The position numbers and the translations under genes were made by a program. The notes below the pieces were generated by a model. That model was given only the letters and a program-made list of their open reading frames with translations, searched no databases and was not told where the DNA came from. A stretch of 64,000 nt of DNA, from contig NC_061062.1 of NCBI RefSeq assembly GCF_021917145.1, positions 5,051,847 through 5,115,846 on the forward strand. The letters are read 5' to 3'. The stretch comes from Hypomesus transpacificus (lineage: Eukaryota > Chordata > Actinopteri > Osmeriformes > Osmeridae). Shown piece after piece: positions 39,718 to 51,700 of the stretch. Within the stretch, counting starts at the first letter, position 1, and the number at the start of each line of letters is the position of its first letter.

Positions 39718-42700
39718 ATGCTGCAGAACCAAAAGTCAAAAGCCGCCGATGGCGTACCTGGTTCCTTGGTGTCTGAAGCTGCGCCAGTGCCGGGGGATGA
39801 GACCCGGGCGTCGAAGTATGGAGTGGTAGACAATCACATAGGAGACAGCGATATCATAAAGTCTCCAAGTGACCCGAAGCAATACAGGTAAGACAATCCA
39901 TCAGTTGTTAGTCTGAGGTTTATTTATTTATTTATAACCGTATTTTTTGTTCTCAAAGTGTTCCTGTGAACATCAACAAATAGCCTCCGTCAATAACTTG
40001 AAGGTATACCTGAAGCCAGAATTTTTTTTCAAACATTTTCCTGCAAATTTACTCTGAATATTACCCACCTCCCCCAGCCTCGTAATTGTTTTTGCCTACA
40101 ATGGCCCCAATACGCCGTCATAATTAACCAATACATTAACCGATAGGTTTTTTACATGGTTTTAGTGTCGGGAAAATGGAGAATAGAGCCATGGATTTAG
40201 GTTTGTTTTTCAATTGTAGGCTAGGCAATTTATGTCACTATGATCATTTTATTGGGGTAAGTTAGATTGATACATATTTTATGTAGCATTGGGCTAAACT
40301 TTTGATATCACTACCAGGGTTTTTCCTGGCTCAAAAATAATCTTAGGTGGCAGACGTGACAGCCCAACTTCTCACACCTCAGGGGTGTGTGAAGGGGGGA
40401 CAGAGAGAAGAGAGCAAGAAATACAGAAGGCAAAGGAGAAACTAACAGATACAATAACAGTATGGGTGAGGTCCCCACCGGTCAAGTGTGTAGCAGTTTA
40501 GCAGAAAAAAGGGTATTTGATGTAGTCCTAGGCACCAACACAGCACTAGCCCCCCTAGATTGGAACATTAAATCTATTCTAGGGAATACCCTGTCCCCCA
40601 TCGTTTCCTACTAGCAACAGAATTAACAAACAAGTTCTGGTTTACTTTATTTGTACATTCCAGTAGTATGATAACCTATGTAGACATATAGATGCTTTAT
40701 TTGTATTTAAAGTTATATGATACATACTGTGTACAGACAAAAACCCACACTTAAAGTAAAGAGTTACGACTCTTTGATCTCGCCGACACGGGATCACTTG
40801 GTTCAAGTAGCTCACAAAAAAAAACACTGCTGGCAACCTGTTTGAATGGGACAGACAGCTCAGCATCTCGATTTACAGACATTTTCGGTATATTAACACG
40901 TAATATCAATTGGTTACTGGTATGTTGTATCATGTATATGTCTGATACTTTATTAATATTTATGTATTACATTAACTTATAACACCATGCAGCAATAGAG
41001 GGTTTTCACCAACGTCACGTTCTGGGTGGTAACCCGGATGCGCGGCCATGTTGGAGGCACTCGGTGTAAACAACTGAACGGAGTACAACCAAAGAAGTAT
41101 ATTCTATACTCTTTAGTACAACTGTAGCCATGTCTAAACGACCGAAATGGTCACCAAAACGCGTCCAAGATCCAAAGGCATATAGGGAAGGACTTGGACC
41201 ACAAGAAAAGGGTCAATATTTTGAGAAATCAGGATTTATTGGCGGTGCAGATCCCTACCAGTTAGTTAGCTCCCTCTACTTGGATCCGTGACGACCCGGT
41301 GATTCTGCCTTCAGTTGGATATCCCGATTTGTGAAGCAGAGCTAGAAATGGCTATGCTAGCTACCATATACTGTAGCTCACACCAGCTCAATTTAATACA
41401 ATAAAGAGTTTGGTAAATATAACAGAGTATACAAGGCAACCAATTGCATTCAATAAAACATTTTATTATACAATATGTCCGGTGAGAGGGTCAAGTTTGT
41501 TTTTAGTGAGTGGACCTGAAATTCCTGCCAAGCGTTGACAGCTAGCTGGACGATAGGGGACCCCTTAATCTGCAATTCATTGTTGCTAGCTCTAATCAGA
41601 TGTACTCACTATGCTAACAAGAGAAGACTTTGTATGCCAACGAACAGCAATAACTAGAACTAATTTGACAGACTATAAACCAAATCACTTATAATACACA
41701 CGCTCTCTAGCTAGTTACAGTAAAAGTGTTGCTTACGTTAGATACTAGACCTACAGTAGCTCAAAATGCATTTAGAATAAGCTATATCTTACAATAAACG
41801 TCCTCTTTTAAACGTCCTCTTTTCGAAACCTAAAAAATGCGTCCGGCAGGGATTCCAAAATTGTCAGGGATTTTGCCTCGTCGGATATTTGTGTTTCTCT
41901 GGGTCTTTCACAAACTATTACGCGATTAAGTTTTGAAAATAGTTTTGAACCATAGATCCAATCAACTTGAAATTTGTTACATATGTGTAGAATACATGTC
42001 TTATATATATAAAGTCTTAAAGTCCACATTGCCACATTGCCATCTTTTTGTCAATAAATCAAATATCATTTGACTGATGGTTTTTCAAACCTTATTGACT
42101 TGAATATTACATAATTCTGAAGTACCATACACAATTTCACCTTGAAATGTCAACTGTTTCTTAACCTTTGTCCCAAAGCTGACCAAAGCTAATAGTCTGC
42201 CCTTTCTATTCACGAAATCTCAACAGTTGGTATGTAGCAGAGAGGATAGCTAGACAGACTGACTTGTAACCTTATGCTCCTGAGTTCAAATCCCCAGTCA
42301 GGCTATTGTTGTTGGCCAAACATGAGGTAGTTTTGCTCTCTTGTTGTCCAACTCTCGATCTTCTACAATGTACGTCTTTATAATATTTTGCCATTTTGCG
42401 GAGGAACCCACATCTCTGCTTGCAGCTATATTTTATTATTTATATTTTGTGAAACAAGAGACATTCTCAGTGCATGATGCGCTGTGCGTAGGGCACCAAG
42501 TGCTGAAGGGGCACCAAATATAGCTTGATGAAAATTCAACATAGTCATAAAAATGCAGATATTATTTCAGTATAGAAATAATAATAAAAAGGCTATTTTT
42601 AGGCATGTATATCACAAAACAGGCAGAACAAGAGATACATTTAATTGCTCAAGAAAGTAACGATGGTGCCCCCCCCCAAAAAAACAAACACACTCAACTT

Positions 42701-45700
42701 TCCAAGCTCCCCGTGGGTGCCCTTTCCTACCAGTGGTCTGTTGAATTGCGCCTGACGAAGTTTGACAGTAGGCTAAAGTCAACTTTTTTGGAAATGGCCT
42801 CGAAAAGACAGCAGGATTCAGGAGCAGAGAAATTTCCGGCGCATCCAAACAATCCCCGCAGTGAAGTTTGGCTAGCAACAGCAGCTAGGCTAGCTTGCTT
42901 GTAGCAAAATTTACCGGGGTCAGCTTCTCCACGCAGGGCTCTAGACTGAGATCAAATGGTCGCATTTGGCATTGTTACTGACAATGATCACTTCCAGTAA
43001 ACTTCCGTTGAATTAGCCATTTCCCCCTAAATAAATGTCAAGCTCATGTTTTTGGGGGCATATTTTCAGTTAGCAGATGGTACTGTTTGAATCGCGATTC
43101 CATCTGAAATCTGCCGGTGACAACGTTGTTACAATAGCTTGTTTCAAATGGGATTCTTAATGATTGAATCCAATACGAGCAGGCTAAATGCTTGAAAATA
43201 TCACTAGAAGGGAAAAACTTAAGGTGACGTTTAAGTCATAGAGGTGAAAACCATTTTTACACCGGATTTCCCAATTTCTTTGCCTGATCCAACTTTTCAA
43301 CTGAGGCTGTTACAGCTAATCACTACTCCCTCTTGCAGAAGGGAGTAGTGAGAAGACATGAGAAGACAACCTTTTCATTCTACACTTCACTTTTTGTATT
43401 TTGATTTGTAAATGAGCAGCAACAAATGTATGCTTTTAAATCTATGCAATCTATCTTCATAAATAATAAGTAGGCATTTTTATCTAAAATATACAGAAAT
43501 ATCAGTTGTAAAAATTACGGTTAATAAACAGACCCATCTGCAACCAACACAAGCAAGCACACCCTACAATTTCCCCAGAAATTGTACCCTCTCTAGTTGG
43601 TATTAACGTTTTTTGTTTTAGCCAGTTTAACTTTTTTTGGAGGGGGGGGGCATCATAAAGGAACTGGACATTCTTCCAAACTCTGACCCAGATCTAAGGT
43701 GTCTGATTAAACATTTGACCCCCATTCTCTTAGGTACATCGAGCTGACCAATGGATTTCGAGCCCTGCTCATATCCGACTTTAGTGGCGTGTTGACCTCG
43801 GATGAGTCAGAGTGTGAGGATGACGAGGCGGAAGGAGAGGAAGAGCAGAATGGTGACTCTGGAGAGGGGACAGAGGAGGATTCTGATGAAGAGGATGATG
43901 GGAATGACAGTGACATTGAGAATGTGGGTAATGAGATGGAAGGAAAAAGGAAAAAAGGCTTCTCAGAGAGACAGGTAACTGTAATGACCAGTCAGAGTGA
44001 CATAACCTATACAAATGCTGTTTACCTGTTATTGATCCTGTGCAGCCAATGTGACATCATAACCTGTGTGCATTAGTCTGCGGCTGCGTTGTGTGTAGGG
44101 GTGGGCAGCTTCAGTGACCCTGATGACCTACCAGGCCTCGCCCACTTCCTAGAGCACAGTGAGTATTATCCCTAAACTCTTACCTCAGGCTGTGGCTCTG
44201 TGCCGTAGAGATGTGATAATGGATCTCTCGCTCTCTCTCACACTCTCTCACTCTCTCTCTCTCAGTGGTGTTTATGGGCAGTAAAAAGTACCCTTCCGAG
44301 AACAGCTTTGATGCCTTTTTGAAGAAACACGGTGGCAGTGACAATGCATCCACTGACTGTGAGAGGACAATCTTCCAGTTTGATGTCCAGAGGAAGTACT
44401 TCAGAGAGGCTTTGGACAGGTGATTGGATAGGGGCTGACATGTGAATTGGAAATGGAATGTCAGGTTATAGTAGGCCTGTCATAATGTAATACTCCTTAT
44501 AGTACGATATATGAACACAACCTCTGTAATGTTTGCTGACCTCGGTATTCCCCATTGTGTTTACACGTGTGTTTGATTACATCTAACAATAATTTTAGGG
44601 ATCTCTGTTTCTCTATGTTCAAGTATTTGTGTGCACAATTTGGTCAAGAACTGGGCCCTGCATGTAGTTGAAAATGTAGGGTGTATTGCTCTGGACCCAA
44701 GGACATACGTATATATATATTATATACATATAAGGACATTCATTTTGTATAGCTTAATTAAGCTTTGTATAGCTTTATTATGATCCTGTTTTTATTGTCA
44801 TTTTTATTATTATTAGGATTCCTCCTGAAGGATGAAAACTATTATTGTTAGTTTTATTATTAGGACTCCTCCTGAAGGAGGAAGCCTATTGTTTTGGTTG
44901 GCCTTCCCATTATCATTAGGGTTCCTCCGGTAGGAGGGGTTTGTTCCATGGGAGTCAAAGGCAGCCCCTAGACCAGTAATGTAAAATTTGGCATGTTGAA
45001 ACTGCAGAGCATTAGTAAGTACCATACCAAACATGGCCTACGTGAGACAATAGTATATATTTCTAATTTCTCATGAGGAACAAGAAAGCCTCAAGAACCT
45101 ATAACGGCCGCCATATTAGATTTTTCTGTACAATAATTATTTGTCCAAAACTAATATCTCCAAAAATGATTACATTAAAATAAATCGAATTTATCGCTAA
45201 CGCTAAAATAAAGCTTTACACATCCGCCAGTCAAAAACTGATACTCTGATTCAATCACAAGTTGATATGAAGACTCTTTATACTGTTTAAAATAGTTAAA
45301 TGGAAGATGAAAAGTAGATGTATTGTGAATATTTGAAATATGTATGTTCGGCTAATTGCTGGGGCTTCTGCCAATGAACAGCCTCCCTTGCTCCACAGTG
45401 CACGTGCTACAAATTCTCACACATCCTGGCCCCTGACACACATGCGAGCTTAGGGCCAAGGCTTTCTGAAAAGGGTAGGCCAAGCCCCCACCCTCACTCC
45501 TTGGCTTTTAGCAAAGGCCCTTGTGGATCTTGGTGCTATTGCATTTCCGATTTTGCATGCAATGGTAAAAAGTTGTCAAAAACATTAAAAGTATAGGCCA
45601 TGAGTAAATACCACACCACAAATGGCCCACCATTGCCCATAAGTGGCGCTACAGGCCACGCCCCAATTGTCCATTTTCAAAGTGATGCCGTTTCCACCAC

Positions 45701-48700
45701 ATGAGTCTAAAATGTCTTAAACTTATGCCTTATTTCTCATGGGAAACAGAACAGCCATTGGTGAACCATACAGTCCATGTGAGGTGAACATTTTTTTAAA
45801 CGTACCAATATCTTCTTATGAACCATGACTCCAATTGACTTCGTAAATTCGGTATGTATGTGTAGGCCACAAATGTAGTTATGTTAGTTTGAGACAACAA
45901 TAGCTATGGAAATAAGTGAATGTAATTAGGAGGGCGGCTTTGTCCACATACAGTTGTTCTTGTTGTTTGTTTATAATTTGAATATAAATGTGTACAACAG
46001 TTGGTTTCAACCAAATAGGTCTACTTTCATCGGACAAGAGAAATTCCATGGGTGCTAACATTTGCCAGCCTCTGACAGCATGAGTGTGCCACTTGGCCCT
46101 ATGAAAAGGCTCTTGTCTTGATTTGCCATGCAGTAGGGGAGGTTCTAGGCCGGGGGTACTCAATAGGCGGACTCTGGTCCGGATCCGGACCCAGACGCAA
46201 TACAATTTCAACCGAAGCCAAAATCAACATACTAATTTAGTCATGATCCAAGCGAGTTTTCAATGGTGCCTGATTTTGCGCTAGAACCTATATTTTTTTC
46301 CTACTAGATGTGGTTTCTATCTTCCGTGTCCAATCCAAAGATCCAATCCGGAGCTGTAATGACTGTATTAACCATGACAACTCACTCAACGTTGGCCGCA
46401 ACCTCTGTTGGTCACGCAGGTAGTGTGTGTCATTCGCAACAACCCAGGCTAATCGATTCGCTAATGGTACCCGTTTCTTCCTCAGCGAAAATCATGGCGT
46501 GACAAACCCAATAAATAGCGAAAAGTTGATTCAGAAAATTGCAAATATCAGACAGAGTGGACTGATAGGTATGCAATTGTGTTGCCGGTGGGGAGCACAA
46601 AACCGATGTGTTTAATCTGCAATGAGACGGTTGCCCTTGCCCCTTGATTTCAGTTGATTATTTTCTTTCATTTGTTATTAAACGTACACGTTCCAAACAT
46701 GCCAAGCTCTCAAAAAAACAAAGTGGATACAGGGCCGAAGAAATCAACGCTTAGTAGCAGAGTGGCTAATTTGGTGATGGCTGGAGCTAGTAACGAACTC
46801 ACTGTGATGTTAACAGCAAAAATGGAAAAGCAGCGTGAGAATCTCAAAGAGGACATGGCTACACTCATTCAAGCTTCTCTGGCGCCTATCCAGTCATCAG
46901 AATCAGAATCAGAAAGGGTTTTATTCGCCATTAAAGTTGGCACAGACAAGGAATTTACTTTGGCAGGAAGGTGAATATATTAAACATATAGTTATCCTAA
47001 AACTTAAATATGTGGTTATCAATAGCTAGTTTTCGGGAAATGGTGGATACACTGGGACAAAGAGTTACATCTGTGGAGATCACTGCAGGCGAGAACTTTA
47101 AAGCCCTCTCTAAAGTGGAGCAGTCCATCTCTGAACTACAGGCTGTGAATGCTACAATGATAGACCGCATCGATGACTTGGAGAGCAAACCTCCACATAA
47201 TAAATGTGCCAGAGGGGAGTGAACCCAATATGGTGATATAGTGACTTTCATCTCCATGCTATTGAAAGACATGATGGGGAACAAGGTGTCCACGTGGCCT
47301 GGACCGGACCCACCATGCTCTAATGCAGAAGCCCAAAGATGGTCAGCCACCCCAAGCCATCATTTTAGATTTCCTCAGATATCAAGACCAGGAGAGGGCA
47401 CTATGCTGGGCTAGGCAGAACAAGATGCAGTATAAGGGACATGCATTGAGGCTATATCCTGACCTTAGTGCCAACCTCTCTAAGAAACGTGCAGCTTACA
47501 AGAACATCAAATCAGCTCTGTATCAGAAGGGACAATTCGGGCTTCTCTACCCTGGGCGCCTACGAGTGTCTAATGGAGGGGAGACACTGATGTTCGAGAC
47601 ACCTTCGGATGCTGAGTTGTTCTGAGGATTGAGAGGAAGGCCGACATTTCTGCTGGCCCTGAACATGAGGATTAACTCAACACTGGCCATGCTGCCGGGT
47701 AACGTAACAGCCATGGCTAGCTCAGTGCGTTATCATACATTGGCCCTGGGCGTTTCAAGACATTTGGATTTGTTATTTTATTAGGGCATGTTTAAGTGTT
47801 ATTCCATATGGCTGAATACTGGAACTTGATTTAGATTTGGAGTTTATTTGTTTTATTGTTGTTCAGGAGCTCTCGAAAGCAAAGTTTAGATGATTAAGGT
47901 GAATTGTTCAGAAGGGGGACAAATCCTGCGCGCTGCCAGTTTGACAGAGAAAGGAAATGTTCTGGGGAGGCTGGGGCTAATGATTGGACCTTTTTTCTTT
48001 TCTATATTCACTGTAAACTTTGGGGATTTTATGAAATAATGTTCTGTTGAGGGAGGGAGGCGTGACATGGTCATGGTTATATATTACCATTTTTTTTTTT
48101 TATAATTCCTATCAACAGGCACGTGCACAGATAGACCCCTAGTGGGTCTCAATCACCTGCCCTTTTGCCCCTGATGAGAAAAGTGCCCCTTCTGCTGGAG
48201 CCCATTTTTTCTTTATTCATCAATATTTAAGAATAAAAATTACTCTCTCTGTCATCAATTCCCCACAAATGTGTTTTGATATCTGACAGGGCATTTATTT
48301 GAGTTCTTGTGAGATTTTCGCCGACATACTCCGCAGCGCCTACCAGCCCCCGCCGCGCCCCTCCCTCCTCCTCCTCCTCCACCTAGTGCTCATGCAGTGC
48401 TGAGTGCAAGGCCAAACGGCTGCAGCCTACTTCTTCTCTGACCCGCAGCATCAGACAAACAGGTAATAAACTTGGCTCTTAAAAGAGCCATGCGCGTGGA
48501 ATGGAAAATCTCATGGTAGATATCCTTCAAGCCACTGAAAATTCAAAAACAACATGTGCTGAATTTTTTGGGAGGATGAGTGACAGCTGTCACCCCCTCA
48601 TATAGGGAACCTGTGTGAGTGACAGGTGCAGATACTTTTGATCTTAAGTCATTGGCTGCAATAGGCAGCGGGTAAACCATTAGGAGCAGAGCTCCCCTAT

Positions 48701-51700
48701 GGGGTGGAGCTCCATGAAATAGAACCGGTGAATCTTCCCATCCCTAATAGCTATGGTGACCCAGCCACCTGCGCTACCAATTAACAAAACACTGTTCCCA
48801 GATTCAAATAGGAATCAGGTGGCTGAGTGGTTAGGCAATCGGGCTGGTAATCTGAAGGTCGCCGGTTTGATTCCCGGCCACTCCACATGACGTTGTGTCC
48901 TTGGGCAAGGCACTTACTGTAAGTCGCTCTGGATAAGAGCGTCTGCTAAATGTAAATGTAAATAAAACATCTCAGAAGTATGCATAACTTAACAAAATAT
49001 CATTCTCAAAGTCAAATAAAACATCCAGCTAGGTTATGACTTAATATACTAGCAACGGCACTCCTTACCAATGCAGTACTTAAACAAAATCACGACTGCA
49101 CTGTTTGAATGATTTTATTTTAATCGATCTGTTGACCAGTGTGGCTGCTGTCATCCTTGTCTTGGTATGAAAAGGAAGGGAGGACGAGCACATGCGGATT
49201 TTATTTGGGACCTGTTTCTGATTGGTCATTGAATTGGTGGTTTCTGATTAGTTCTACTAACTTATGCTAACCAATTGGAAAATAATATATAAAATAAGTA
49301 TTTGTATTTATTTTCTTTTAAAACCAAATCAAACCATCACTCCACTTTAGACTTAGCCTGACGTTGTCATACTCATAATTCTAGTTAGAACATGAGTCTG
49401 AAAACTCTCCGTTGGGCTGTGACTATGGGGCGTGTGTCAACCGAGCTCGTAAAACAAATGCCTCTTCGCTCAATTGGATAGACCTACAACCAATCAGAGC
49501 AACGTAATATGTTGTTTGTTGAAAACGAATTCAACCCAAGCGCTCATTGGTGACGTTGTTGATTACGTTACTGTTGATCATCTGTCCATCATCGTATAAA
49601 GCCCGCCCTGACAATTTAATTGGTCCGAACAGCTCCTGTTCGGATATAGTTTTTCCGCAATCGAGCCCCTCCAGACCCAACTTCCCGACCAAATTTGTTT
49701 GTTGGCGGGGATAAGTTGGGCTGGCAGCCAGGCTACTTTAGACTAACAACAAATACAAATACTGTGTAAATCAAATCCATGGATATCAGATTTTAACCTG
49801 GGTTACACGGGTTACCAAAGTGTATAGTGCTGTATAGTGCCAGGCTTTGAATGAGGAAAATAAATGGAATGTCAAGGCAATTTTTCGGAGCCCTATCTAA
49901 AGATTAAACAAAACGCTATATAGTACCATGAATTTGATCTTCTTTCTGTGCTTGCGAGGCTTTGTTGATTGTCACCCTCATACCATATTGGGATACTATT
50001 TAACTTCTATTCATTCCTGTATTCTTTGTCGAGTCCTCTGAGATGCTCAGCTTGAGTGTATCAGACATCTGCACCTTACATATATGTAATATATATTACA
50101 ACACTTACATATATGTAATATATATTTAACACTTAGATTTAGTCTTGAACTTGTATTTGGCAACTGACTTAATTGACTTTCACAGCAATTGGGTAAAATA
50201 AGACACTTCCTCACTGGTTAAACATGGAGAGACAGAATGACCACAATCTTGATCAATCTTCTTGTGCCAGTCTAAAGGTGATTGCAGTGTCCTAGTGCTG
50301 ATTGGCATACCATTCTCCTCCCCCATTTTTTTTCTACACCTCCACCCCTCTCCATCTCTTCACAGGTGGGCCCAGTTCTTTATCTGCCCGCTGATGATCC
50401 GAGACGCCATCGACAGGGAGGTGGAGGCTGTGGACAGTGGTGAGTAGCATTCTGAGGAACTCCCAATCCAACCCCCATTTCCCAAAAAGTTTTAATTATA
50501 AACTAAAGATAAATTATGTCTGTGTAAATTAATGTACTGTATTTTGCTCTGGATTGCGTTTCTTACGTAAGGATGTCTGTGAATTGGTTATGCGGCATCT
50601 GTTGCTCTCTTTTTGGCAGAGTTCCAGCGGGCCAAACGGTCTGACTCCCACAGGAAGGAGATGCTGTTTGGGAGTCTGGCCAAACCCGGCCACCCCATGG
50701 GCAAGTTCTGCTGGGGTGAGACAGTCAGGCATACTGTAGTCTTAGCCTACACACACCTGGGGGTAATACACACTGTAGTCCAAACATTCACACACGTGGT
50801 GTGTAGTCACATCTCCATAATCCTTGTCATGTGTCAAATATGTAGATTTGAGGTAAAAAACCTGATGTAAATGTTACAGATTATTACACTGAATTAGAAG
50901 TTGCATCCCTTGCATTTCTAGGCAACGCCCAGACCCTGAAGCAGGAACCAAGGAAGAAGAAGATCAACGTGTACAAGCGTATGCACTCCTTCTGGAACAG
51001 ACACTACTCCGCCCACTACATGACACTGGCAGTGCAGTCTAAAGGTCAGACTGAGCAATCAATTCCATCCACAGCATGGACTGCAGCACATGCAGCAAAG
51101 ACTGCAGCAAGGACTGTCAATCTATACCTGAGTAATTAATTATGGTTTATGGGAGAGTTCCACACTCTAGTGTAGTGGACCAGGATCAGACCCTCTGATC
51201 CATACTCCTGTCCCTCTCTCCATGTCTGTCTCCCTGTCCCCCCTCCCCCACCCAGAGAAGCTGAACACTCTTGAGGAGTGGGTGAGAGAGATCTTCAGCG
51301 ACATACCCAACAAGTAAAACCTATATTCCTTTGTTCCTTTTCTTTTGTCCACCACAGCCCCCTATTTCTTACTCTCACTCATAATAGGCCTTTGTTATAC
51401 CAGTGTTTCCCAAACATTGATTTATTTGTGCCACAAATTTTGCGCAGCGCATTGATTTGCTCAGCCCCTTCTTGCTTCCCTCTGTTTCACTACAACGGAC
51501 CCATTTGTGAATAGCCCACTCTCTCTCTGCACACTCCGAATCAATGCCGAGCGTATGAATGGTTAGTGTTATAATCTCTGCACAAATCTGTCCAAAACGG
51601 ATACATTCAAAATAAATTTAATACTTTTTAAAGTTAAACACATTCAGCAAATATAACTGTAATATATAATATTATGTGAAGCTCCAAAAACTATTTTGCA

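Larger units (their letters stand above)
41001..43252 (+). mobile_element. Candidate ISL2EU/Harbinger-related element, decayed
   Basis: GGTTTTCACC at 41001-41010 is mirrored by GGTGAAAACC at 43243-43252. About 130 bp inside the left end, an ATG at 41131 opens a frame with MSKRPKWSP, GFIGGADPYQL and, after a stop, a degraded LPSVGYPD. Those words recall the N-terminus of the YqaJ-nuclease-like second protein of fish ISL2EU transposons. No target duplication is clear and the interior carries other repeats, so the right end may be coincidental. Confidence 0.35.
39888..43733. other. nrdc intron 1 contents
   Basis: The 3.8-kb intron holds a hAT-like terminus near 40317 (CAGGGTTTTTCCTGG), the candidate ISL2EU element described separately, and a short tRNA-like piece near 42240-42305. 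The rest is AT-rich with no gene signal. Confidence 0.5.
44420..50365. other. nrdc intron 4, a transposon-rich 5.9-kb intron
   Basis: From left to right it contains a two-part unclassified repeat (44810-46140), a hAT fragment with a BED-like finger (46145-46640), an L1-like ORF1 with a nested LINE tail (46650-48095), a hAT terminus (48118-48300), a tRNA-derived SINE (48814-48966) and a MITE (49354-49735). Between 49736 and 50365 I see only a duplicated ACATATATGTAATATATATT motif near 50080-50135. Confidence 0.7.

Noticed and set aside
42605-42904. 99-codon plus-strand frame and its overlapping minus-strand frame in nrdc intron 1
   Set aside because: No recognisable domain, and it lies in repeat-like intron sequence; coding is not supported.
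43707-43916. Minus-strand serine-rich frame
   Set aside because: It is the antisense shadow of the nrdc acidic domain.
43789-44076. Separate small acidic protein
   Set aside because: It is nrdc exon 2 (to 43974) read on into intron 2.
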